From NCBI GenBank assembly GCA_045106735.1, contig JBGCEZ010000066.1:1-35503 (forward strand): DNA of 35,503 bases. The letters are read 5' to 3'. Each line of letters starts with the position of its first letter. Positions within the stretch are counted from its first letter, which is position 1. Positions 1 to 8,465 of the stretch are shown here, one piece after another. Source of the DNA: JBGCEZ01 sp045106735 (GTDB lineage Bacteria > Planctomycetota > Phycisphaerae > Phycisphaerales > SM1A02). Made by a program: the position numbers and the translations under genes. Under the pieces are notes generated by a model. The model ran no database searches. It was not told the origin of the DNA and was given only the letters and a program-made list of their open reading frames with translations.

Positions 1-1121
1 TACTGCAGATGCAGCGGCATGATCACGTACGTGAACTCGCTACCGGTCCGCAGGACGCCCGGCTTGTTGTCGGCCTTGAGTTCCAGCGTCATCTCACCGC
101 CGTCGATCACCTTCAGCGCCTCGGTGAGGTAGCCGGCGTTGAAGCCTATCGAGATCGGCTCGCCCTCGTAATCCAGGTCGACGGTGACTTCCGCCGCGCC
201 CTCGTCCGGCACGCGGCTGGTGAGCTTGACCGCGTGGTCGTCGAAGCTCATCCGCACGCCGCGCGATTCCTTGTTCGTGTAGAGCGAGGCTTGCTGCAGC
301 GCCCGGGCCAGCACTTCGACGTTGGCCGTGACCTTCTTGTCGTGGTCCTTGGGGATCACGTCCTCGAACGGCGGGAAGACGCCTTCGACGAGGTTGGTCG
401 ACAGCTCGGCGGCGGACGGCCCCTCGCCCACGCGGAAGAAGCCCTGGGTTTCGGTGTACCGCACGTCGACCGGCAGGTCCGGAGCATCCATCAGGCGCGA
501 GAGCACCGACAGCGCCTTCACCGGCACGATGGCTCGGCCGTCGCCCGCACCTTGCAGCGTCTTGCCGTCGGCCACGGCCAGACGGTGACCATCGGTGGCG
601 ACGAGTCGCAGCGTGCGATCCTGCCGCTGCATCAGCACGCCGTTGACGGCGTAGCGCAGATTCTCGGTGGCCGCGGCGAAGATCGTGCGGTCGACGAGGC
701 GGCCGAGGGCGCCGGCTTCAATCGTGAACGAGATCGTGACGTCTTGGCCGTCGGCCGGACCGGACGGGACCTTGAAGGCCTGGGCGGTGTCCATGCCGTA
801 GACGACGAAGTAGCCGCGGGCGGAACGAACTTCGAGTTGGTCGCCATCGGTCTGCAGCGTCAGACTGGGGTCATCGCAACTGCGGACGATCTCGGTGAGT
901 CGGTCGGCGGGCACCAAAGCTTCGCCGGGCTGCTCGATGTCCACCTGGTCGATCGACATGCGCAGGCCGATCTCAGCGTCCGAGGCGGCCAACCCGAGCC
1001 GGCCATCGCCGGCCACCAGGTGCACGCATCGCAGGGCTTCCGCCGCGTTGCGCTGCGGGACCACGCGGGAGATGTCGCCGAGGGCGTCCACCAGGGTGGA
1101 GCGTTCGCAGATGACCTTCAT
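1..1121 (-). CDS. dnaN: DNA polymerase III beta subunit (sliding clamp)
   Basis: Encodes the ring-shaped clamp that tethers the replicative polymerase to DNA and recruits repair and regulatory proteins. The reading frame runs from an ATG at 1121 down to base 3 (373 residues); bases 1-2 supply TA, so the stop codon is cut by the window edge by a single base and the protein is essentially complete. The start MKVICERSTLVDAL, the internal QLEVRSARGYFVVYG and VATDGHRLAVADGK segments, and the C-terminal YVIMPLHLQ (the classical YLVMPM-type end) are diagnostic of the clamp, and the length matches the usual 365-380 residues. An AGGA lies 6 bases before the ATG. It diverges from the secreted-protein gene at 1616, so dnaN is not immediately preceded by dnaA here; what follows it lies outside the window. 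Confidence 0.97.
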   Translation of the reverse strand, partial: MKVICERSTLVDALGDISRVVPQRNAAEALRCVHLVAGDGRLGLAASDAEIGLRMSIDQVDIEQPGEALVPADRLTEIVRSCDDPSLTLQTDGDQLEVRSARGYFVVYGMDTAQAFKVPSGPADGQDVTISFTIEAGALGRLVDRTIFAAATENLRYAVNGVLMQRQDRTLRLVATDGHRLAVADGKTLQGAGDGRAIVPVKALSVLSRLMDAPDLPVDVRYTETQGFFRVGEGPSAAELSTNLVEGVFPPFEDVIPKDHDKKVTANVEVLARALQQASLYTNKESRGVRMSFDDHAVKLTSRVPDEGAAEVTVDLDYEGEPISIGFNAGYLTEALKVIDGGEMTLELKADNKPGVLRTGSEFTYVIMPLHLQ

Positions 1122-1615
1122 GGGCGTTCCTGAATCCTTCCTCTTGCCGCCACGGCGGCGTCTGGGCCGACGACCGAAACCACCCCCCTCCACGGGGACA
1201 GCCGGCCGCTCGCGCGAGCCCCAATTGTGGCGGCCCGCCAGCCGGCCACCAGATGTCGGGGCGGGCGCGACAGTCTACCCCCCGCGGGCGGGGGCCGGCC
1301 GGGCGGGGCGCCGCAACGCATGGAGGCAGCGGAAGGGCCGTCCGCGTCGCGGGACCCCGCCGCATCACATTGAGCCGGGATGGAGCACCGCCGGTTTCGA
1401 CCAGACGAAGCGGACCATCGCGTGGCCCGCCGAGCCCGGTGATGGAGGCCAAAGAAGGCCGAGAGGCGAGCCCACGCCGATGCTGACCATCGGTGCTCTC
1501 GAATGCACAGAAATCACCGCGTCCCATCGGCAAATCCGCCTTGCCACCCCCTTCCATCGGATTATACGATGGGTCACGAGCCTTGAATTCCAGACGCTCC
1601 GGAAGGGACCTGCCG
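1122..1615. other. Divergent intergenic region, dnaN / HAF-like gene
   Basis: About 490 bases holding the upstream regions of dnaN (minus) and the secreted-protein gene (plus). The dnaN-proximal half is very GC-rich. I see no DnaA boxes of the TTATCCACA type and no tandem repeats. A promoter candidate for the plus-strand gene is listed separately. Confidence 0.6.
1541..1568 (+). promoter_or_regulatory. Candidate sigma-70-type promoter of HAF-like gene 1
   Basis: TTGCCA (1541-1546; five of six match TTGACA), a 16-base spacer and TATACG (1563-1568; four of six match TATAAT). It lies about 45 bases before the ATG at 1616. The layout resembles that upstream of the paralogue at 4510. Prediction by eye only. 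Confidence 0.45.
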
Positions 1616-2875
1616 ATGCCGCTTCAGTGTTCTCGGACTTTGATTCAGACCACGACCGCGGCGTTCGTCGCCGCGATCGCCCCCGCCAGCCTCGCGGGAG
1701 ACTGCCCGGACGAGTTCACCCCCGCGTGTCCGCGGTGGGAAGTCATCGAGACCAAAGTTCCGCCTGGCTTCTGCGGCGGATTCCCGCCGCAGTTTCAGGT
1801 CCGCGACATCGATGATCGCGGCGTCGTGGTGGGGAGCCTCCGATGCGGAAGCTCACGTCACGCCGCCATCTGGATTCCGGGGGAGGAGATTCGCCGGATC
1901 GAGATGCCGGATGGGACGATCGAGTCTGATGCGGTGGGAATCGACGCGAAGGGCCGGATCGCCGGTGACCTGATCAACTCTGACTCCGAGACGTTCGGCT
2001 GGATCCTCGACGGAGACGAGTTCACGTTGATCCCGGTCGCCGATGGATTCGCGGAGATCCGGGTCGAAGGCATGGCCCTCGACGGGTCGATCGCCGGAAA
2101 CATGATCGGCGGGCCGCCGTCCTTCGTCTTCCGCTGGTCGGACGGCGCCTTCGACTTCCTGCCGGCCCCGATTGTCGGAACGAATACCACCGTCCTCGGG
2201 ATGACCGATGACGGCGCCCTGTACGGACGAATGTCGAATTGGAAGCCCGGCGTGACCGCCCCGGTGATCGTCGAGGGCAATGAATGGAAGATACTTCCGA
2301 TGCCGCCGGACGCGATCTTTGGAGAAGTCCGCGACGCCGAAACCGCCGACCTGGCCACCGGCCGGGTCGCCTTCCCGGAGGGAGTCGGCGCCACCACGAT
2401 CTGGAACGGCGATCAGCTGGACGTCGTATTCGGCGACCTCGATGGACCAGTCGGGATGAGTCCTTCGGCCATCGACTACGACGGCGTCGTACACGCCGGC
2501 GATTTCACCCCCGACGAATCCGATCCAAAGTGGATGCTGGTCGACGGCAGCATCGTCGCCACGCTTCAGGACTTGATCGCCGGACTCCCCGCTGATGCGG
2601 AACCCGTGACCTGGTACACGCGCGGACCATTGGCCATTGGTCAAAGTTTGCGAGCCAACCCCAACGGCCGTGTGATCTGGCGCGCGATGCGAGTGCCAGG
2701 CGTTCCGGGCGACATCGATTGTGATGGACGCACCGGATTTGAAGACCTGCTCGCGGTCGTCTCGGCGTGGAGCTGCGAGCAATCAGCCCGCGCGGATCTT
2801 GACCTGGATGGCGTCGTCGGCGCATCCGACCTGATGATCGTCATCAACGGATGGAACCGCCCCTCCGGCGGCTGA
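1616..2875 (+). CDS. Secreted HAF/propeller-like repeat protein with dockerin-like tail (copy 1)
   Basis: A 419-residue exported protein of unknown substrate. The chosen ATG has GGAAGG nearby upstream and opens a clear signal peptide (hydrophobic TTTAAFVAAIAPASLAG). Then comes a Cys-rich motif (DCPDEF, CPRWEVIE) and several short repeats of the type DIDDRGVVVG, GIDAKGRIAGD and GMALDGSIAG, each followed by a W- or F-containing strand. This is the pattern of HAF-type extracellular repeats, likely folding as a beta-propeller. Residues about 364-415 hold two 12-residue EF-hand loops (DIDCDGRTGFED; DLDLDGVVGASD) with helices ending in SAWSC and INGW, a dockerin-like calcium-binding tail. An upstream ATG at 1493 would place the signal peptide internally and is rejected. 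It is followed after 35 bases by the beta-helix gene, probably co-transcribed, and is paralogous to the gene at 4510. Function is inferred only as a surface or secreted protein. Confidence 0.86.
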   Translation: MPLQCSRTLIQTTTAAFVAAIAPASLAGDCPDEFTPACPRWEVIETKVPPGFCGGFPPQFQVRDIDDRGVVVGSLRCGSSRHAAIWIPGEEIRRIEMPDGTIESDAVGIDAKGRIAGDLINSDSETFGWILDGDEFTLIPVADGFAEIRVEGMALDGSIAGNMIGGPPSFVFRWSDGAFDFLPAPIVGTNTTVLGMTDDGALYGRMSNWKPGVTAPVIVEGNEWKILPMPPDAIFGEVRDAETADLATGRVAFPEGVGATTIWNGDQLDVVFGDLDGPVGMSPSAIDYDGVVHAGDFTPDESDPKWMLVDGSIVATLQDLIAGLPADAEPVTWYTRGPLAIGQSLRANPNGRVIWRAMRVPGVPGDIDCDGRTGFEDLLAVVSAWSCEQSARADLDLDGVVGASDLMIVINGWNRPSGG

Positions 2876-2899
2876 TCCGCCATTCACTTCATTCAATAC

Positions 2900-2903
2900 G
2901 GAG
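2900..2903 (+). promoter_or_regulatory. Ribosome binding site that sets a TTG start
   Basis: GGAG lies 7 bases before a TTG at 2911. This placement, and the signal peptide that begins exactly there, favours the TTG over the ATG at 2851, which lies within the dockerin-coding end of the preceding gene. Confidence 0.6.
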
Positions 2904-2910
2904 AAGTGAC

Positions 2911-4254
2911 TTGAGACTGAAGCATCTGACTTCAGCGGGCGCGGTCGCTGCGCTCGCTCTTTCCCTCCCCGCCTCCGCGACACGGGTGTTCGTCGAACCT
3001 GATGCAACGGGCGCCAACGACGGAACGAGCTGGTCCGACGCCCTCGTGAGTCTCCAGGATGCCCTGCGATCGACGTTGCTCGAGATCGCGAACCCTCGCG
3101 AACAACACGAAGTGTGGGTGAAGGGATCGGTATACCGAACTGATGACGGCGCGAACCTCGTGCTGGGGGACGAGCTCGTCTCGTTCGTCATGCGGCCTGA
3201 AACCTTGGTCTATGGCGGAATCGCTGGCGGCGAATCGGAGCTCAAGGACCGTGACATCGACCAGTTCGAGACCGTACTCACTGGAGACCTCGGTACAGGC
3301 AACGCCGTTCACGTCGTCAGCGGCCACGTCGACCAGAACACCGACCTCAACATCCGCGACGGGCTCCACGGCGTCACGGTGACGGGCGGATTTGCCAATG
3401 TTGACGTCTCCGAGCCGATTCGAAACGGCCGCGGAGGTTGTTTCTTCGCCAATGAGAACACCAACAAGCTCACCCTTGCCGCGAGTACGTTCAAGGAAAA
3501 CGACGCGGTCACGGGGGCCGGCGCATCCGTCGACGTGATCCCGAGTCCGTTCAACATCAACGGAATCACCGAGCCCGAGGACGCCAACGAGACCATCATC
3601 TCCGGAAACATCTTCACCGCCAATCGCGCCACCATCACGGCGTTGCCGCCCGCGGCGGCCGAAACAGGAGGCGGCGGACTCGCCCTTGTCGGAGGCACCG
3701 TCAAGGCGACCGTCATGAACAACATCTTCCACGACAACAGCGTCGCCGACCCGGTTGAGGGCGACCAGTTTCCCGCCGGATGTGGCGGCGTGGCGTTGTT
3801 CGAATCGATCCCACTTTTGCTCAACACACGATCGTCGACAACACCGCCAGCGGATCAGATACTCGTGGCGCGGGTCTGTACGTCGGGAAGGAAGAGTTCA
3901 ATTCCGGACCGACGATTCCGCTGTTCGCGAAGAACCTCATCGTCTGGGGCAACACTGGAGGTGGCCCCAGCAGTGGACCGTTCGCGCCCCAGATCGACGT
4001 CAGCTCGAACGCCGAAATCGCGGAGGTGACGTATTCGAACGTTCAGGGCTTTGATCCCGCGAGTCCACCACCGGGAATCACGACCACGGGGACCATCGGT
4101 GCCGATCCGCAGTTCGCGAGCGGGATGGATGCGACCGATCGTTGTGCCGAACGCGCGGTCACTCGCGACCCAAGACGGCCAATCCCCCCCCGCTGGCGAC
4201 CGTATGGAACTCGTGAAGTCTGCGCGGTGCGCGCCGAGCGATCTGGTCAACTGA
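2911..4254 (+). pseudogene. Exported parallel beta-helix protein, frameshifted
   Basis: The frame opens at TTG 2911 with a signal peptide (basic start, then AVAALALSLPASA). It continues with RVFVEPDATGANDGTSWSDA, the characteristic N-terminus of secreted right-handed beta-helix (pectate-lyase-like or PMP-like) proteins, followed by many short strands with N and G turns (TVTGGFANVD, GNIFTANRA, NNIFHDNSV). At the T-run 3815-3818 the homologous reading jumps by -1. The frame then used encodes HTIVDNTASG, GAGLYVGKEE and NLIVWGNTGG, ending around IGADPQFASGMD (4105-4130). Restoring one T rejoins the two frames. Beyond about 4130 no frame gives a recognisable ending; the frame listed here stops at 4254, and an eight-C run (4184-4191) may hide a second lesion. 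No dockerin or sorting tail is left, unlike both neighbours. It could be a real pseudogene or an assembly error at homopolymers. Confidence 0.74.
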
Positions 4255-4311
4255 ACATGCACATCACATGGCGAGACTCTCGCGACCGGTACGTCCGCGC
4301 ACCGACAACCG

Positions 4312-4329
4312 CCGACGCATACGCGTCGG
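4312..4329. repeat. Short inverted repeat upstream of HAF-like gene 2
   Basis: CCGACG, a 6-base loop, then CGTCGG. No T-run follows, so it is not an obvious intrinsic terminator. It lies between the decayed beta-helix gene and the promoter candidate of the next gene. It may be an operator, a Rho-type 3' end or chance. Confidence 0.3.
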
Positions 4330-4436
4330 GGGACACCGCGCGACACGCGCCGCCAAACGACACGCGCGACACCCACTCTCGAATCGCATCGAACAAGACG
4401 AGCCCGTGTAGCCCGCGTTCGCTCTTGAGTCGACTC

Positions 4437-4464
4437 TTGCCCTTTGTGTCGCGAGATTTATCAT
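4437..4464 (+). promoter_or_regulatory. Candidate promoter of HAF-like gene 2
   Basis: TTGCCC (4437-4442), a 16-base spacer and TATCAT (4459-4464; five of six match TATAAT). It lies about 45 bases before the ATG at 4510. The -35 core, spacer length and leader length match those of the paralogue's candidate promoter at 1541-1568. Confidence 0.48.
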
Positions 4465-4509
4465 GGTTGCTTCGAGTGCACATGCGCTCACTTCCGGGAG
4501 CATCAATTC

Positions 4510-5787
4510 ATGACCACGCGAACTGCCCTCGTGCTCAGCCTCACGCTGAGCCAGTGCTTGTCCTTGTCGGCCGTCGCCGCCGCTGGAGACGACGACTGTC
4601 CAATCGAATTCTTGTCGTCCTGCCCCAGATGGGAAGTCGTCGAAAGCGCCGCCGTGCCGACGTCTCGCGACGGTTCCCCGAGCGAATTTCGAGCCCGCGA
4701 CATCGATGACCAAGGCGTCAACGTCGGCGTCATGCGCGACACCGTCACGAGCACGATGACCGCGGCGGTCTGGCGACCCGGTGAACCGGTCACCGAGTTG
4801 CCGATGCCCGATGGGACGACCACGTCGCAGGCGGCCGGCATCGACGGCCAAGGCCGAATCGCCGGCGACCTCCGGTTGTCGCCCGGCGGCGGACTTGCTC
4901 GGCCGCTCGCGTGGATCCTCGATGGCGAAGACCTGACGCTGATCTCGCCACCCCCCGGAGCGAGCGACATCCAGGTTGTGGGCATGGACATCGATGGCAC
5001 CATCGCCGGCCAGTCTCAGGGGCCGTCGGTCGGAATGTTTCGCTGGAACGCGGGCCGCTTCACCCTCATCGTGCCGGAGTCACCGCTCGAACTCTTCTTC
5101 CCTTCGGGGATCTCCGACGACGGGATCATCTTTGGTTCCACGCTGGATCTGGCGACCGGCCGCCTGATGCCGATGTACGCCGCCGGCAACGAACCGACGC
5201 TCTTGCCGCTGCCGGCCGGCCGCACGTCGGGCTTCGTCACCGATTGCCCGTCCGCCGAGTTCATCGGCGGATACACCCAGCTCGCGCGCGGAGCTCCGAG
5301 CCAGCCGCTGTTCTGGCGCGACACCGAGGCGTCCCCCATTGCCCCGCCGCCCAACCGGCCAGGCAGTTGGCGAGTCCGGGCGATCGATGACGACGGTGTG
5401 GTCCTTGTGCAAGGGGGATCCGACGGCAACTTTCCCACGTGGGCCGTGGTGGACGGCCGGAGCGTCGCCCCGCTGCAGGACCTCTGTGACGGCTTCCCGA
5501 TCGACTCCACCGACTTTCTGGTCTGGTACGCCCGGGCCGAGGTGCTGGTCGGCACGGCGGTGGACCCGGGCACGGGCATCACCACCGTCTACCGCGCGGT
5601 TCGGCGACCCGGGACGGCCGGAGACGTGGACTGCGACGGGTTCGTCGGATTCGGCGATGTCCTCAACGTGCTGGGATCCTGGAGCTGTACGGGCGAACGG
5701 CGGGCCGATCTGAACACCGATGGCGCCGTCGATCTCGCGGACCTCCAGGTCATCCTCAGCAACTGGGGACCGCCGAACGGGGGCTGA
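4510..5787 (+). CDS. Secreted HAF/propeller-like repeat protein with dockerin-like tail (copy 2)
   Basis: A 425-residue paralogue of the gene at 1616. The ATG is preceded by GGGAG at 9 bases and starts a signal peptide (LVLSLTLSQCLSLSAVAAAG). The mature N-terminus repeats the same motif as copy 1 (DDDCPIEF, CPRWEVVE), followed by ARDIDDQGVNVG, GIDGQGRIAGDL, GMDIDGTIAGQ and GISDDGIIFGS repeats. The two proteins align along their whole length. The tail, from about residue 371, has two EF-hand loops (DVDCDGFVGFGD; DLNTDGAVDLAD) with GSWSC and LSNWG, a complete dockerin-like pair. A candidate promoter of its own lies just upstream, so it need not depend on the operon before it. Export and calcium binding are well supported by sequence; ligand and activity are unknown. 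Confidence 0.88.
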   Translation: MTTRTALVLSLTLSQCLSLSAVAAAGDDDCPIEFLSSCPRWEVVESAAVPTSRDGSPSEFRARDIDDQGVNVGVMRDTVTSTMTAAVWRPGEPVTELPMPDGTTTSQAAGIDGQGRIAGDLRLSPGGGLARPLAWILDGEDLTLISPPPGASDIQVVGMDIDGTIAGQSQGPSVGMFRWNAGRFTLIVPESPLELFFPSGISDDGIIFGSTLDLATGRLMPMYAAGNEPTLLPLPAGRTSGFVTDCPSAEFIGGYTQLARGAPSQPLFWRDTEASPIAPPPNRPGSWRVRAIDDDGVVLVQGGSDGNFPTWAVVDGRSVAPLQDLCDGFPIDSTDFLVWYARAEVLVGTAVDPGTGITTVYRAVRRPGTAGDVDCDGFVGFGDVLNVLGSWSCTGERRADLNTDGAVDLADLQVILSNWGPPNGG

Positions 5788-6248
5788 AACGCGTCCGGCG
5801 GGCTTGGACCACGGTTCATCCCGCCGGGCCCGATGGGGCGGGCGACCGCGTCCCCGCTCCAGCGTCCTCCAGGACGCTCCGCGCAGGAATCGCGCACCCC
5901 AGCCGGGGCCTCGGCGCGGCCTGCCCGGGCGCCGAGCTGGTCCGTGGCGGCAATCTCCCGGATTCGGCCCCCCCGGAGCGGTTGCCGCAGCCCGCGGCAT
6001 GCGTGATAATCGCCGACTCTTAGGTCTTGCCCGACGGATCAGGGCCGCGGCAGGTGGGACGACGGACGTCCCCCGTACCGCGCATCGAGGAGTTGGATCA
6101 CAGGCATCGCCCCCGGGCGTGCAGATTCGGCATTCGCGGCGCGCAACGTGCCGCCGTCCGCCGCCGCACGCATCCGGATTCGCCGGTCAGGGCCAGTCGC
6201 GCTCTCCCCCCCTTTCGGTCCAGTTCACGGACCGGAGAAAGGACCGGC
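5788..6248. other. Intergenic region before transketolase
   Basis: About 460 bases. Just after the stop codon CCGGCGGG (5795-5802) can pair with CCCGCCGG (5820-5827), but there is no T-run. A promoter candidate is listed at 5982-6010. The long leader after it (about 235 bases) has no motif I recognise. Confidence 0.5.
5982..6010 (+). promoter_or_regulatory. Candidate promoter of transketolase
   Basis: TTGCCG (5982-5987), a 17-base spacer and GATAAT (6005-6010; five of six match TATAAT). This is the most AT-rich spot in the gap. It would give a leader of about 235 bases before the ATG at 6249. Confidence 0.48.
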
Positions 6249-8219
6249 ATGTCCTTCGAAGCCTTCGTCCACGCCAAGGCGATCCAGCTCGATCGATCCA
6301 GCCTCGAGATGTGCGCTGAAGCCGGCAGTGGTCACCCGACCACCGCCCTGAGCCTCGGCCACATTGTCACGGTGCTGATGTACAGCGCGATGCGCTGGGT
6401 CCCCGATCAACCCCGCTATCCCACGAGCGATCGTCTCATCCTTTCTGAGGGCCACGCGGTCCCCATCGTGTACGCCGCCTGCGCCGACCTCGGCGTGGCC
6501 ATCGGCCGCGGTGCGGAACGCGAACCGCTGACCAACGAGTACCTCATGACGCTGCGCGACAGCGACTCGATGCTCGACGGTCACCCGAACCCGATGGAAG
6601 GTTTCCCCTTCTTTGACGCAGCCACCGGTTCGCTGGGGCAAGGCTTGTCCGTCGCCGCCGGCGTGGCCATCGCCGCCCGTCGCGACGAAATGGACAAGCA
6701 CGTCTATTGCATCGTCGGCGACGGCGAAGCGCGCGAGGGTCAGATCTGGGAAGCGGTCGACTTCATCGTCGACGAGAAGCTGGCCAACGTCCTGACGATC
6801 TTCAACTGCAATGGCTACGGCCAGGCCGACCAGGTCTCCGAGCAGCAGTCGGCCGAACGCATGGCCGCCAAGCTCGAAGCCGCCGGGATCACCGCGGTGA
6901 TCATCGACGGCCACGATCCGTCGGCGATCAAGGAAGCGGTCGACACGTTCCGCGAGAACGCCGCCGGCGAACAGCCGATGGCGATCGTCGCCCGGACCGT
7001 GAAGGGCTGGGGCGCCCAGTCCATTCAGGGCCCGGGTTGGCACGGCAAGCCGCCGGCCGGCGAGCGTCTTGATCGGGCCCTTGAGGAACTCGCCGCCACG
7101 CGTGTGAGCCTCACCAGCGCCCTGTCCAGCGAAGACCAGATGGCGATCTACCCGCCGGCGGAATACGCCGGCGACCCGGAGAACGCCGGCGGCGAGATTC
7201 CCGGCCTCCAGGAGGCCATGGAATCGATGGACATGGGCATGCTGTACAAGACGGGCCGCCTGGCGACCCGCAAGGCGTACGGCATCGCCCTCCGCGTGCT
7301 CGGCAACCTCGACGAGCGGATCTACGCCCTCGACGCGGACGTCCGCAACAGCACGTTCGCCGACTACTTCCACGGCGACAAGCAGCTCAACGACCGCTTC
7401 GTCGAGTGCAAGATCGCCGAGCAGAACATGGTGTCCGCCGCCGTCGGCTTGTCGGCCGCCGGCAAGATTCCGTACTGCTCGACCTTCGCCAAGTTCCTGA
7501 CCCGGGCGTACGACCAGGTCGAGATGGCGATCTACTCGGGGGCGAACGTGAAGTTCGTCGGCAGCCACGCCGGCATCAGCCTCGCGGCCGACGGCCCGAG
7601 CCAGATGGCCCTGCCCGACGTCTCCTGGTTCCGTTCGTTCACCACCATGACCGACCACCACGGTGGACCGGGCTGCTACCTGCTGCAGCCGGCCGACGCC
7701 CACGCGGCGTACGCCCTGACCATGGCCATGGCCGAACACGTCGGGTGCTGCTACATGCGGACGCTGCGTCCGGACGTGGAGTTCCTCTACGACGAGCGCA
7801 CGATCTTCAACCTCGGCAAGTTCGAGGTCCTCACCGAGGGCCGCGACCTGCTGATCGTCAGCAGCGGCTACATGGTCCACGAGTGCAACAAGGCCCTCGA
7901 GGATCTGGACCGAGCCGGCATCGACGCGAGCCTGATCGACCTGTACTCGATCCCGTTCGACGAAGAGCACCTGCTCGACTTGGCCAACCAGACCGGCGGC
8001 AACATCCTGACCGTCGAGGACAACTTCGGCGGCGGCATTGGTTCGGCCGTCTCGGAGGCCTGCACCAAGTCCGGCGACGGGTTCAACGTCGTCCAGATGC
8101 ACGTCGACCGAATCCCGAAGTCCGCCCGCAGCGAGGACGACATCCTCAAGCAGTGCGGTCTCGATCACATCTCGATTGCCAAGACCGCCGCGTCCATGCT
8201 GGGCGTGGTCAGCGTCTGA
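6249..8219 (+). CDS. tkt: Transketolase
   Basis: A 656-residue thiamine-diphosphate enzyme that moves two-carbon ketol units between sugar phosphates in the non-oxidative pentose phosphate pathway; cytoplasmic. Seen: LILSEGHAVPIVYA and GSLGQGLSVAAGVAIA in the N-terminal domain, the ThDP/metal motif GDGEAREGQIWEAV at about residue 158 running to FNCNGYGQ, the catalytic-type Glu391 in ECKIAEQNM, and SHAGISLAADGPSQMALPD in the pyrimidine-binding domain. The DGPSQMAL form and moderate length resemble the animal-like transketolase group more than the E. coli TktA group. The chosen ATG follows an AAGGA at 5 bases and gives the expected MSFEAFVHAKAIQLDR start; the frame extends upstream to 6027 but that part has no similarity I recognise. 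It stands alone, with the MBL hydrolase 246 bases downstream. Confidence 0.97.
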   Translation: MSFEAFVHAKAIQLDRSSLEMCAEAGSGHPTTALSLGHIVTVLMYSAMRWVPDQPRYPTSDRLILSEGHAVPIVYAACADLGVAIGRGAEREPLTNEYLMTLRDSDSMLDGHPNPMEGFPFFDAATGSLGQGLSVAAGVAIAARRDEMDKHVYCIVGDGEAREGQIWEAVDFIVDEKLANVLTIFNCNGYGQADQVSEQQSAERMAAKLEAAGITAVIIDGHDPSAIKEAVDTFRENAAGEQPMAIVARTVKGWGAQSIQGPGWHGKPPAGERLDRALEELAATRVSLTSALSSEDQMAIYPPAEYAGDPENAGGEIPGLQEAMESMDMGMLYKTGRLATRKAYGIALRVLGNLDERIYALDADVRNSTFADYFHGDKQLNDRFVECKIAEQNMVSAAVGLSAAGKIPYCSTFAKFLTRAYDQVEMAIYSGANVKFVGSHAGISLAADGPSQMALPDVSWFRSFTTMTDHHGGPGCYLLQPADAHAAYALTMAMAEHVGCCYMRTLRPDVEFLYDERTIFNLGKFEVLTEGRDLLIVSSGYMVHECNKALEDLDRAGIDASLIDLYSIPFDEEHLLDLANQTGGNILTVEDNFGGGIGSAVSEACTKSGDGFNVVQMHVDRIPKSARSEDDILKQCGLDHISIAKTAASMLGVVSV

Positions 8220-8378
8220 CCGACTGCCCGCGCCCCCTCGGGACGCGGTCCACGAATCTGCCGGCGGCCGTCGCACGCTCCCCGCGTTCGGCGGCCGCTG
8301 GTCGTTTGCGGGGCGCGGGGGTGTCTCGCGGCGCCGTGCCAACGACCGAACCTTCCCGCCCAAGTTCCTCGCCCCGCG

Positions 8379-8438
8379 TTCACGTTCACGCCGACGCCCA
8401 CCCCGCGCCCACGCCCACGCCGACGCAGACACCCCACG
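8379..8438. repeat. Degenerate 6-bp tandem array
   Basis: About ten 6-bp units of the CCNACG/CCACGC type (TTCACG, TTCACG, CCGACG, CCCACC and so on) immediately before the MBL-fold gene, in a co-directional gap. It is degenerate, and weaker than the other arrays in the window. Confidence 0.4.
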
Positions 8439-8465
8439 CCTTCCCCTCCCCCGGATCTCGCCACC

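Noticed and set aside
3811..3822. Programmed -1 ribosomal frameshift in the beta-helix gene.
   Set aside because: No canonical X-XXY-YYZ slippery heptamer in the right phase, no clear downstream stem, and the far end of the gene also looks decayed.
8228..8248. Terminator of transketolase (CCGCG/CGCGG hairpin).
   Set aside because: The stem has a mismatch and no T-run; it may help a Rho-type 3' end but is not supportable as an intrinsic terminator.
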